64,000 nucleotides of DNA from Burkholderia contaminans (lineage in GTDB: Bacteria; Pseudomonadota; Gammaproteobacteria; Burkholderiales; Burkholderiaceae), in NCBI RefSeq assembly GCF_029633825.1, contig NZ_CP090642.1:1240001-1304000 (forward strand), given 5' to 3'. A model generated the notes under the pieces. That model made no database searches. It had not been told where the DNA came from and was given only the letters and a program-made list of their open reading frames with translations. The position numbers and the translations under genes are program-made. Shown piece by piece: positions 8,419 to 16,206 of the stretch; the first letter of the stretch is position 1, and every line of letters begins with the position of its first letter.

Positions 8419-8785
8419 ACATTCCGATATAGACCAGTTCGAACCCTTCGCCTTGCACTGACCTTGGCGATTTTATCTGTTCGCAATTTATGAAAATCAG
8501 CGCGTTCGCATCTCCCAAATTTGCGGCGCGCGCCGCTTCACATAGCGCTTCCGACCATTTGTCCGAGTACGAGTGAGGTGCAAAGAACTCTTCCAGTGAA
8601 GTATCCGACTCTCGCAGCCCTGTTTCCATGAAATCATGGTCACAGAAGAACTCACCTTGGGAGCCGTAGAACTCGGAAACTGGTCGGCCTTCATCCTGGC
8701 CGTAGTGTTCTGCGAGAAAGCTTGAAAATCGGGAGGTGTCAGTTATCCGGCCAAGATAGAAATGAGAAGCTTCCATTTTATGCAT
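8402..8785 (-). CDS. Imm22-like (DUF4284) immunity protein
   Basis: The 127-residue product has the order expected for Imm22/DUF4284: an N-terminal strand SHFYLGRITD, a YGQDEGRPVSEFYGSQGEFF segment, HDFMETGL in the middle, a helix with SYSDKWSEAL, and a final ALIFINCEQI..VYIGMFEYS strand pair. Such proteins neutralise nuclease-type polymorphic toxins. ATG 8785 is used because GGGAG lies 10 bases upstream. No toxin, Rhs or contact-dependent-inhibition gene is seen nearby, so this is an orphan immunity gene, perhaps kept against toxins of rival strains. Family call by motif pattern; no search could be run. Confidence 0.6.
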   Translation of the reverse strand: MHKMEASHFYLGRITDTSRFSSFLAEHYGQDEGRPVSEFYGSQGEFFCDHDFMETGLRESDTSLEEFFAPHSYSDKWSEALCEAARAANLGDANALIFINCEQIKSPRSVQGEGFELVYIGMFEYSI

Positions 8786-9002
8786 CGTTGGTTGGCTCCC
8801 TTGAGCGCAAAGAAAATTGTATTCCTTCACCTACTAAGCGGCTGCCCCTGGCCGCATGGCGACATTACCGCATTACAACGTACGGAAAAACAGGAAAACC
8901 CGTTGATCCGACGATATTTGCAAGCAATAACCGCCCGACGACGCAACGGATTGCCGCTCATCACTCAGCCACCGCCGACGATCTGCTCAAGGTCAACTTC
9001 GG

Positions 9003-9806
9003 TCAGGGTTTCTCATTCCCTTGCCTGGAGCCGATGGCCGCAGCAATGCGGCTTTGCGCGGCGACGAGTTGGTCATCCGTGGTCGCTACCAGCCACAGAC
9101 GTGCCTGCTCCTCGATTTGGCGGTTGTGGTCCTTCAACGGGCCCATCGCGGCAGCGGCCTTCCAGACGACCGGGGCGATTCGGCTTTTCCTGCCTGACGG
9201 CGCGCCCACCAGCAGGCAGTAAGGTCCCAGCGGGAGCGATACGAACGGAAGTGCCGGACTGGCACGCACGCGCCAGTCGATGAAGGGCGTGTCGCCGATA
9301 AGCAGCGGCATGGGCAAGCCGTAAAGCACACTGAAATCGTACAGCGCCAGTTGCTCCCGCATGCCGGCGTAAATACGCCGGATGTCGTCGACAACCGCCG
9401 CGCGTATCTCGTCATCGAACATGGGTTCCTGCGCGTATCGGGCAAACGCCTTGCGAGCCTCCCATTGATATGCGCTGAACAGGCCAATCTCCACGCAGTC
9501 CTGCACCGCGCGCTGGACATCCGCTACGGAACCGGCTTCCTCCGGCGTACCCAACTGCGCGGCCCGCAAAAAACGGGCAAGTCCAGCCTCATGGATCGCA
9601 GGCCCCTCCGCCGATGCATCGTCTTCAGCGCCCTTGCCAAGGGGCACATAGATATATTTCTCGGCCGCAAAATGCGACTTCTTGCCCTCGTCAAACCTGA
9701 TTTCGCCATCTACGCAGTCGAGATAGCGAGTCCCGATTCGACCATGCTCCCAAACCCAGTTTTTCAGGAGCGGACGTAGTGGATGCAGTCTGTCGTGATC
9801 GGTCAT
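9003..9806 (-). CDS. Hypothetical protein, DUF4238-like
   Basis: This 267-residue soluble protein starts at ATG 9804-9806, which has GGAGG five bases upstream; a longer frame to 9941 lacks such a site. The N-terminal region WVWEHGRIGTRYLDCVDGEI with AAEKYIYVP and a central LPMPLLIGDTPFIDWR resemble the layout of DUF4238 proteins (a YLR/FAAEKxxY block and a later ITSDxP-like block). The match is loose. No catalytic motif is evident. It precedes the Imm22-like gene on the same strand by 217 bp, so it could be part of the same accessory island. Function unknown. Confidence 0.6.
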   Translation of the reverse strand: MTDHDRLHPLRPLLKNWVWEHGRIGTRYLDCVDGEIRFDEGKKSHFAAEKYIYVPLGKGAEDDASAEGPAIHEAGLARFLRAAQLGTPEEAGSVADVQRAVQDCVEIGLFSAYQWEARKAFARYAQEPMFDDEIRAAVVDDIRRIYAGMREQLALYDFSVLYGLPMPLLIGDTPFIDWRVRASPALPFVSLPLGPYCLLVGAPSGRKSRIAPVVWKAAAAMGPLKDHNRQIEEQARLWLVATTDDQLVAAQSRIAAAIGSRQGNEKP

Positions 9807-9980
9807 GGAAGCCTCCAGGTTGCCCAGTATAGTTCCAGGTTGTCGATTGTTCGTGGAAGACATGGCGATCAATCGATCCACTACCGCCGTTGGAGCAAGG
9901 TTCAGTGCCAAGCTGACCTTCGAACGTCCAACTGCATGCACCGGCGAAGGTCCTCAGACAGTCGCACTGATGGGCTGTCA

Positions 9981-10952
9981 CTACGCGCTTTGGTAACGGA
10001 CTGCGCAAGCGGGCACCCCGGGCTGCCCTTTACTCTCTTGACGCGGCGTCAGGAGCCGTTCAAGCAGATCGGCGCTGTCCAGTTGCGCAATCCACCAGTT
10101 CAAAGCGTTCCCCACCTTGTCCTCGCGCCAAGCGAGGTAGCCATTCGTGAACTCGCGCACACCCACGATGCGACGCGCGACCAGCCTGCCTTCGTGTATC
10201 GGTTCTTTCGCTACGAGATCGGGCAGCATCCCGACAGCGATACCTTCGCACAGTGCTTGCAGTTTAGCTGCGAGCGTCGGCACGATGATCAGAGGCTGTC
10301 CGTCACGGGTGGCCACAGATTGCGGTTGCAGTTCGCGAGAAGTGTCACTGATGACGACACCCCGATATCTTGCGATCGTTTCGCTCTCCAACGGCTCGGG
10401 CATGCGGGCGAGTGGATGGTCCGGTGCCACGACGAAAACGTGCCGGATGGTTCCGATTGGCCGGGCCGCAATATTGGCGGCATGCGGCGGCTCGCCGAAC
10501 GCCCCTATCGCGAGATCGGCACGCCGCGTAACCAGGGCATCCCACACGCCCCCAAGCACCTCGGTGGAAAGACTGAGCTGGGTATTCATCTCCAGGTCGT
10601 AGAAGGCATGGACATACGGCCATAAGGACTGGATCGGCAAGATTGCATCGACGCACAGTCGAAGCTCCGATTCCCAACTGTCTCGAATACCTTTTGCTTT
10701 GACCTCCAGGCGTCGAGCCGCGTCTAAAAGTCGACGCCCGTCCTCCACAACAGCACGCCCCGCTTCCGTGAGTCTCGCCCGTCTGCCGCTGCGATCGAAC
10801 AGCTCGACATCCATGTCGCTTTCCAGCTTTTGCACGAGGTAAGTGAGCGTGGACGGAACTCTATGCAACAACTCGGCCGCATCGGCGAATGTACCGGTCC
10901 GGTCAATTGCATCCAAAACTTCGAGAACTTCAAATGACAGCTTGGTCGCCAT
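9981..10952 (-). CDS. LysR family transcriptional regulator
   Basis: The 323-residue protein has the LysR N-terminal HTH (LSFEVLEVLDAIDRTGTFAD, then AAELLHRVPSTLTYLVQKLE, about residues 5-60) and a PBP2-type effector domain (RLCVDAILPI, RADLAIGAFGEPPH, HVFVVAPDHPLA, GVGMLP-like GIAVGMLPDLVA). Family members activate or repress a neighbouring gene on binding a small molecule. No intact divergent target is present: upstream lies only a short fragment (10962-11156) and then 280 bp without a clear gene. The target may have been lost. Confidence 0.92.
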   Translation of the reverse strand: MATKLSFEVLEVLDAIDRTGTFADAAELLHRVPSTLTYLVQKLESDMDVELFDRSGRRARLTEAGRAVVEDGRRLLDAARRLEVKAKGIRDSWESELRLCVDAILPIQSLWPYVHAFYDLEMNTQLSLSTEVLGGVWDALVTRRADLAIGAFGEPPHAANIAARPIGTIRHVFVVAPDHPLARMPEPLESETIARYRGVVISDTSRELQPQSVATRDGQPLIIVPTLAAKLQALCEGIAVGMLPDLVAKEPIHEGRLVARRIVGVREFTNGYLAWREDKVGNALNWWIAQLDSADLLERLLTPRQESKGQPGVPACAVRYQSA

Positions 10953-10961
10953 ACAGCATCC

Positions 10962-11156
10962 TTAGATACTTCTATCGTTCACAGGCTTCACCGCGTCGGC
11001 CGAGCGGCTTTGCCGCAGCAACGCTTCCATACGGTTGCCCAACCTTTCGGGAGTCGCTCGGATGCTGATCAGATGGACAAAGGCGATGTCGTCCCTGCAC
11101 CGGATGCGTCTCCCGGATGCTCTCGTTGACGAAGCCTTCAGCCACTCAATGGTCAT
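10962..11156 (-). pseudogene. Possible fragment of an antibiotic-biosynthesis-monooxygenase (ABM) domain protein
   Basis: A 64-codon frame contains FVHLISIRATPERLGNRMEA followed by LLRQSRSADAV, which resembles the first strand and helix of ABM-fold monooxygenases (V-x-V-x-x-x-A-K/T-P-x-x-x-E). The residues before it (MTIEWLKASSTRASGRR) and the end do not fit such a fold, and the domain normally runs about 90 residues. It is adjacent to a LysR gene, a common partner for such enzymes. The best reading is a truncated remnant; chance resemblance is possible. Confidence 0.3.
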
Positions 11157-11436
11157 TGCGGCAAGAGTCTAAGTTACACGCTGCCGTTTGTCTGCTCGTG
11201 GCGTGACGCACAGTTAGCCAGGCGCATGACAGGTCGCCGCCACCGCATGCGTAATGATCGAAAGCAACCGGCTCACCCGATGGCCCTGACCTGGAGACGC
11301 AGCACGAGACCGATTGTCGCCATTTCTTAACAGATGATTAAGAACGGCTACAAACGGGAAAAATATACTGCTCATGTTTTACGAATCGACGCCGATAAAA
11401 GGAACGCAGTACACACCTTTCTATCGGGAGAGTCAG

Positions 11437-11727
11437 ATGTCCATTCAGGCAATCAGTCAAAGTACTGCGCAGGCACAGGGTCCGTCGGTTGCATCGACTT
11501 CGGGCTCGGCGTCGACGGCTCCGGCCGCGAGCGCAAGCGCTTCGTCGGCCGCTGGATCAAGCGCCAGCACGTCCACGTCGTCGTATACGGTCAACATCAG
11601 CAGCGCCGCGCGCGCGATGTTGGCGGAAGCAACGGAGACCTCGGTTCAAACCGCGCAAGAAGCAGGAAAAGGTGACAGGCAGGCGCAGCGTCTGCTCGCA
11701 AAGGAGGCGGCAGCCAAGGCAGCGTAA
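11437..11727 (+). CDS. Small Ser/Ala-rich hypothetical protein
   Basis: This 96-residue protein starts at ATG 11437, which has GGGAG 6 bases upstream; a longer in-frame start at 11374 lacks a site. Residues 1-50 are almost entirely Ser, Ala, Thr and Gln with no signal peptide. The C-terminal half is ordered-looking: SSYTVNISSAARAMLAEATE followed by TSVQTAQEAGKGDRQAQRLL. The NISSAARAML pattern recalls short motifs repeated in flagellin-like or type III secretion-related small proteins of Burkholderia, but I cannot name a family. It stands alone after about 280 bp of non-coding DNA. Confidence 0.6.
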   Translation: MSIQAISQSTAQAQGPSVASTSGSASTAPAASASASSAAGSSASTSTSSYTVNISSAARAMLAEATETSVQTAQEAGKGDRQAQRLLAKEAAAKAA

Positions 11728-11903
11728 GCGCGCCCGGCAGTGTCGGTGACTGAACCGCCGCGCGGGCCTGGCGGCGGCATTCGGTCATGCTTTATGCATA
11801 CAGGCACTCGCTTGGGCATGCGGCAACAATCGTTTGTCGTTGCTGATCGAATGGCCGCTCACCGGTGCCCGGGCCGATCGACATGTCCGTGCTCTCCTTT
11901 CGC

Positions 11904-13112
11904 TCATTCGACCAGGCGCGCAGGCGAGTAGGCGCCGTAGTTGGTCCCGATGCCACCCGCCCCTGATGCCTGGCATTTGTCTGGATTGTTGCTCATCTCC
12001 ATCTGGATGTATTTCGCACTCCCGCCACTCGCGCCGTCAATGTGCACACATGCAAATGCCAGAATCCGCTCGTAGGACGAGGTCGTGAGATCCTGAACAA
12101 TCGGGACCAGGACATATTCACAAGCCTTCGTGCCGGCCGCACTACACGCGTTGACGGACGAATACAGTGTCGTCTTGGTGCCGGGCTGGATATACGTGCA
12201 AGTATTGTCGGGTGTCGAGCAAACGCCGCCTGGCGATCCGACCGCTGCCGGATCCGGATTGCCGCTGGCTATCAGGTTCCGCACCGTCGGCACGTCATTG
12301 GCGGTCGTATCGAACGTCGTCCACTGACTCGCCTCGCAAGGCCCGGCATGGTAGGACGAGGTCACGTAAAAGGTGTACGGCTGACCAACGACCTGATTGG
12401 GTTGACCAGGGCCAGGCGGCGTCGTGGATGTCGCGACCTTGGGTTTTCCGTTCGTCGAATCCCAATACTGGTCGTACATGCATTTCGTCATCGCAACCGG
12501 GAAGAGCGCGCCGGTGCCGACACTTCCGGGGTCCGAAATGACCGCGACAGCCACCGCGCTCTCGGGTACGGACTGGAACCCTAAAACCTTCGCCAGAAAG
12601 GAAGGAACGCCGCCACCGTTTTTCGTTCCGGAGCGAGTGACGATGACTTGCACGCCCGGCTCGCCGACGGCCGGCGACGCCGGCTTTGTGGTTTGAAGGC
12701 CCTTGACGCTACCCGTCACGTCCCAATAGCCGTACGTCACATCGGTCGTGTATCCGACCAGCGTCATGTTTGACGACTTGTTTAACGAAACGCTCTGTAC
12801 CGTCTGCGCCTGAGCCGTGGCCCAATCGGGAGCCGTCGACTTCGTGTTGCCGCATTGCGCTCGCGGATAGATGCATGGCGCACCTGCCAACGCTGCAGCG
12901 TCGGCGGCATTCTGAAGCTCGTTGCGCACGACAAAAAGATAGCCGACGTCGATCGCCAGGGCGCCAAAACCGAGCAGTATCGTCAGCAAGACAGCGACCG
13001 TTATCGCTACCGCACCTCGCTGATCCCGACGGCTCTTCGAAGCGAGGCCGGCATGCTTCGAATGTCTGCGCGTGCGCGATGACCGCACACCTCGGAAACG
13101 AGTGTGATCCAT
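11904..13112 (-). CDS. TadG-like Flp-pilus-associated protein
   Basis: The 402-residue protein has an N-terminal TadG-type segment: a basic stretch, then QRGAVAITVAVLLTILLGFG with ALAIDVGYLFVVRNELQNAADAAALAGA. This is a type IVb-pilin-like leader with one membrane helix followed by the conserved A-AAALAGA motif. The rest (from residue 80) is a secreted Thr/Ser/Gly-rich domain with several cysteines (for example GVCSTPDNTCTY), probably disulfide-bonded. It follows the TadE-like gene by 10 bp and belongs to the same transcript. No tadA, tadB, tadC, rcpA or flp is present in the window, so it must work with a distant locus or be an orphan. Confidence 0.87.
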   Translation of the reverse strand: MDHTRFRGVRSSRTRRHSKHAGLASKSRRDQRGAVAITVAVLLTILLGFGALAIDVGYLFVVRNELQNAADAAALAGAPCIYPRAQCGNTKSTAPDWATAQAQTVQSVSLNKSSNMTLVGYTTDVTYGYWDVTGSVKGLQTTKPASPAVGEPGVQVIVTRSGTKNGGGVPSFLAKVLGFQSVPESAVAVAVISDPGSVGTGALFPVAMTKCMYDQYWDSTNGKPKVATSTTPPGPGQPNQVVGQPYTFYVTSSYHAGPCEASQWTTFDTTANDVPTVRNLIASGNPDPAAVGSPGGVCSTPDNTCTYIQPGTKTTLYSSVNACSAAGTKACEYVLVPIVQDLTTSSYERILAFACVHIDGASGGSAKYIQMEMSNNPDKCQASGAGGIGTNYGAYSPARLVE

Positions 13113-13122
13113 GACCGGCTCC

Positions 13123-13545
13123 TCACTCGTTGTTCATGACGGTGGTAGCTGTCAAGGTCAGCAGCTTGGTTAATGGCCCGATCCACGACCCCAGGGCCAG
13201 GCCGGTAAATTTATACGTGACCGTAACCGTGAGCGGTGTGCCAAAACTCCCGCCCTGCCCCGACGGAACGGCAACGGTAGGCTTTGACGCGCTACCCAGG
13301 CTGATCAAGTGAGTCTGGCAGTAATTGAGCGCGACATTCTGAATATCCGTTGTCGAAGCTTTCGGGGATTTCAGAACGATCCCGGCTCGCGCGCCTTCGC
13401 GGCTCGCGTTTGTTATGACGGCCTGGTCAAACATGACGAGACCGAATTCGACAATGCCGAACAGGATCAACAGCAGCAAAGGGAGCACCAATGCGAATTC
13501 AACAACCGCAACGCCCCGTTGCTTCCTCCAGTGTCGTCGATTCAT
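13123..13545 (-). CDS. TadE-like pilus assembly protein
   Basis: The 140-residue product begins with a basic segment and QRGVAVVEFALVLPLLLLIL, followed by FGIVEFGLVMFDQAVITNASREGARAG. The conserved Glu after the hydrophobic start and the ASREGARAG motif are hallmarks of TadE. The C-terminal part is a small beta-rich periplasmic domain. ATG 13543-13545 is chosen over an upstream start at 13611 because it sits 10 residues before the hydrophobic segment, as in other TadE proteins. The TadG-like gene follows 10 bp downstream. TadE/F/G are minor pilins of the tad export system. Confidence 0.88.
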   Translation of the reverse strand: MNRRHWRKQRGVAVVEFALVLPLLLLILFGIVEFGLVMFDQAVITNASREGARAGIVLKSPKASTTDIQNVALNYCQTHLISLGSASKPTVAVPSGQGGSFGTPLTVTVTYKFTGLALGSWIGPLTKLLTLTATTVMNNE

Positions 13546-14038
13546 GATTCTTGTTCCCCGTATAAGAAACTGACGCGATGTTCGACGCGCTCTCATTGCT
13601 TCTTCCCGCATGCACTACCCCGTACACGGTCAGCGAACAAGCAAATTGCGCGCCACCGGTCGCACACGGTTGACGCGCGGGCACAGCGCCTTGCGACGCA
13701 CAGGAAGGAAGACGTGAGAGGTGGGAAATGTTTCAGGCTTGAAGCGTGAAGCGTCGACTCTCGGTCGACGGCGCAACGCACCTGCAAGCGGATCCGCGCG
13801 GAATGCGGGAAGATCGGCGCGAATGATTCAGTTGTGAAACACCGAGGCAGCTTGAGGGCATGCAACCCGTCTCTGCCATCTGCCCGACAGCAGGCCAAGA
13901 GTCACTTCGGCTCGGCCGCCATCTCATCTGCGCGATAGCGTTGCAGCATTGATCGCGCAGCCTCGACATTCGTCGTATGCAGCCACTCCCAAACCCGACC
14001 TTTGGGACCCCTTGACGACGCCAGCTTGCCCCGCGCGC
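13546..14038. other. 493-bp gap with one short coding-like remnant
   Basis: Between the TadE-like and GntR genes I see no complete gene, tRNA or clear hairpin. On the minus strand, 13902-14045 is an open frame of 47 codons without a good start, reading GPKGRVWEWLHTTNVEAARS then MLQRYRADEMAAEPK. It looks like the amphipathic C terminus of a real protein and may be the tail of a gene that recombination removed. Its family is not recognised. The remaining DNA presumably holds the tadE promoter. Confidence 0.35.
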
Positions 14039-14701
14039 CTACCGGCTACGCAACGCCTCTGCAAGCGCGTCACCCGCAGCCAGAATATGCGCTGACAGCG
14101 CCGCACACGCGGCGTCCACGTCACCATCGCGTATCGCCCGGACGATGTCCCGATGCTCGTCGTTCGAGCGATGCTGCCAGTCGAGTTGCTGCCACGTCGC
14201 GTACAGATGCCTCGAGCTGGCCCGATGCATGTCGCCGATTGCGTCGATGAGCCGCGGCATCCCGCACCGCGCGGTCAATGCGCGATGAAACCTGAGGTTC
14301 AGCGTCGCGAGCACGGCGATGCCATGCGCCGCCGACTCCTGATCGAGGATCGCATCGAGTTCCTCCAGCGCACTTGCGTCGAGAGCGGGAATCGCCTCGC
14401 GCAGTGCCAGCGCCTCGAAAGCAGCGCGCATCTTTGCCATTTCAAGCACGTCCGCCGGCTCGAGCGGCGCCGCCCGCACGCCCCTTCGCGGTTCCACCAC
14501 GGCCAGCCCTTGCGCTTCCAGCCGTCTGAACGCCTCGCGTACCGGCACATGGCTCGCGCCGAATTCGGCGGCGATGTGGTCCTGACGCAGCCACTCCCCC
14601 GGCGCGATGACGCCCGAGATGATTCGATCCGCCAATGCGCCAGCGATCCGATCAGCCAGCGAGCGATCTTCCTTGACTCCGAAATCCATTCCGACCACCA
14701 T
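14039..14701 (-). CDS. GntR family regulator, FadR/FCD subfamily
   Basis: The 220-residue protein has a GntR winged HTH (LADRIAGALADRIISGVIAP with GASHVPVREAFRRLEAQGLA, about residues 15-75) and an FCD all-helical effector domain with the metal-binding histidines expected in LRFHRAL, HRASSRHLY and DEHRDIVRAI. Regulators of this type control amino-acid and organic-acid genes. The start at 14701 is close to an alternative ATG at 14689. It is divergent from the aminotransferase at 14743 with only 41 bp between start codons, an AT-rich segment that must hold both promoters and the operator. Confidence 0.9.
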   Translation of the reverse strand: MVVGMDFGVKEDRSLADRIAGALADRIISGVIAPGEWLRQDHIAAEFGASHVPVREAFRRLEAQGLAVVEPRRGVRAAPLEPADVLEMAKMRAAFEALALREAIPALDASALEELDAILDQESAAHGIAVLATLNLRFHRALTARCGMPRLIDAIGDMHRASSRHLYATWQQLDWQHRSNDEHRDIVRAIRDGDVDAACAALSAHILAAGDALAEALRSR

Positions 14702-14742
14702 GCATATATTATCTATTAAATTGTAACAAAACCGGAGGCTCG
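14702..14742. promoter_or_regulatory. Divergent GntR/aminotransferase promoter region
   Basis: This 41-bp gap is strikingly AT-rich (ATATATTATCTATTAAATTG at 14705-14724) inside GC-rich DNA. CGGAGG, 7 bases before ATG 14743, is the ribosome binding site of the aminotransferase. No unambiguous palindrome was found, so the exact GntR site is not assigned. Confidence 0.5.
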
Positions 14743-15909
14743 ATGCGCCACCACCGTCCTGCGCGTCTGCAGCACATTGCCGGCATCGGGGTCGATCGTA
14801 TGGGTTCGATCGCCGATCATGCCGACGTCGACCTGTTGCGACTCGAAAATCTCGATACCGACATCCCGCCCACTGCAGAGGCGCTCGCCTTCACCCGAGC
14901 GGCAATCGAGCGAGACTCGGCCAACTCCTATTTGCCATTCGTCGGTCAGGATCGGCTGCGCGCGAGCGCCGCCGCGCACGTGTCGGCGCTTTCGGGGCAG
15001 CGCTTGACGGCCGACCAGGTGGTGGTGTCGGCGGGCGGGCTCTCCGGCATTCTGAACACGCTGCTTGCCACCGTCGCGACCGGCGACGAAGTGATCGTCA
15101 CCGATCCGACCTACGCGGGCCTGCTGAACCGCGTCCGCCTGGCCGGCGGCGTGCCGCGGCAAGTCCCGTTCGCCTTCACGCCGGGCGGCGAATGGAAGCT
15201 GGACCAGGCCGCGCTGCGGGCGGCAATCGGCCCGAAAACGCAGGCCATGCTGTTGATGTCTCCGTCGATGCCTTCGGGCGGGGTCTTCGATGCGTCCGAC
15301 TGGCAACTGATCGCGAGCCTGTGTGTACGGAACGATCTGCTGCTGATTCTCGACAGTGCGATGGAGCGGCTGCTGTTCGATGGACGCACGGTCATCCATC
15401 CCGCCGGCCTGCCCGGCATGGCCGAGCGGACGGTGACGGTCGGCGCGGCGTCGAAGGAGCTGCGCATGATCGGCTGGCGGGTAGGCTGGATCGTCGCGCC
15501 GGAATGGCTGATTCCCGATCTGGTAGCGGTGTCGCTCGCCAATGTCGTGGTACCGGTCGGCATTGCCCAGGAGGCTGCGGCGGTTGCGCTCGAACATTCC
15601 GCGTCCGATCTGCCCGGCTACGTGAGTGAGCTCGAAAGGCGACGGGACACGATCGCGGCCGAATTGTCGGGGCTCCCGTTCGGCATGCCGGCGGGCGGCT
15701 GGTCGATGCTGCTGCGCGTCTCCGACTTCGGCCTGACCGGATCGCAGATGTCGGAGCGGTTGCTGAGCCGCGGCGTATGTGCGACGGCGATGACCGGATG
15801 GGGCGTCGCACACGGCGAGCAGTACGTCCGTTTCGTGTTCTCGAACGAGCCGGTCGAACGGTTGCGCACGCTCGGAAACAAGGTGCGCCTCGCACTGGAG
15901 GACGCATGA
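14743..15909 (+). CDS. PLP-dependent aminotransferase, class I/II
   Basis: The 388-residue protein has the fold-type I layout: SYLPFVGQDRLRASAAAHVS near the N terminus, a glycine-rich cofactor loop VVSAGGLSGILNTLL, and the PLP lysine in VGAASKELRMIGWRVGWIVA (about residue 240, with the phosphate-binding Arg five residues on). The family interconverts amino and keto acids. CGGAGG precedes the ATG. The divergent GntR gene is the likely regulator, and a short frame overlaps its stop codon downstream. Substrate unknown; the N-terminal region differs from AspC-type enzymes, and an amino acid-degrading role is inferred from the regulator type. Confidence 0.87.
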   Translation: MRHHRPARLQHIAGIGVDRMGSIADHADVDLLRLENLDTDIPPTAEALAFTRAAIERDSANSYLPFVGQDRLRASAAAHVSALSGQRLTADQVVVSAGGLSGILNTLLATVATGDEVIVTDPTYAGLLNRVRLAGGVPRQVPFAFTPGGEWKLDQAALRAAIGPKTQAMLLMSPSMPSGGVFDASDWQLIASLCVRNDLLLILDSAMERLLFDGRTVIHPAGLPGMAERTVTVGAASKELRMIGWRVGWIVAPEWLIPDLVAVSLANVVVPVGIAQEAAAVALEHSASDLPGYVSELERRRDTIAAELSGLPFGMPAGGWSMLLRVSDFGLTGSQMSERLLSRGVCATAMTGWGVAHGEQYVRFVFSNEPVERLRTLGNKVRLALEDA

Positions 15910-16034
15910 CGGCCGCTCACGAGAAAGCCGAGTACTGGGCCGAGCGTCCGTGGCTCGAGGTACCCGGCATGTCGCGCGGGATGGTCGAACGAACTCACGC
16001 GAAATCGTGTTTTTGCGGAAATTCTCGCTTGTGA
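15906..16034 (+). pseudogene. Short frame coupled to the aminotransferase, probably a truncated gene
   Basis: ATG 15906 overlaps the aminotransferase stop (ATGA) and opens 42 codons: MTAAHEKAEYWAERPWLEVP then GMSRGMVERTHAKSCFCGN. The 4-base overlap is the usual sign of a translationally coupled operon partner, but the frame stops early and the following 70 bp look non-coding up to the octamer array. It is most simply the first part of a deleted downstream gene. A genuine 42-residue peptide with a Cys pair (CFC) is possible but less likely. Confidence 0.35.
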
Positions 16035-16110
16035 CGATCCACATGACGTGAAACTTCCGAGGCCGGGCGGCGCGATGCCCAGCTCGGCCGACCGTCACAT
16101 CGGCCAAACG

Positions 16111-16206
16111 CCCTACCGCCCTACCGCCCTACCGCCCTACCGCCCTACCGCCCTACCGCCCTACCGCCCTACCGCCCTACCGCTCTACCGCCCTACCGCC
16201 CTGCCG
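16111..16206. repeat. Octamer tandem repeat, 12 units of CCCTACCG
   Basis: Twelve head-to-tail 8-bp units fill exactly 96 bp. Ten are perfect CCCTACCG; unit 10 is CTCTACCG and unit 12 is CCCTGCCG. The last two units overlap the 3' end of the minus-strand MFS gene, whose TAG stop (16193-16195) lies in the penultimate unit. Since the first unit met by the ribosome already supplies the stop, changes in copy number would not alter the protein but would change the 3' untranslated region. The array is a likely variable-number locus between strains. Confidence 0.95.

Noticed and set aside
16111..16206. CRISPR array
   Set aside because: Units are 8 bp, directly abutting and without unique spacers; it is a simple tandem repeat.
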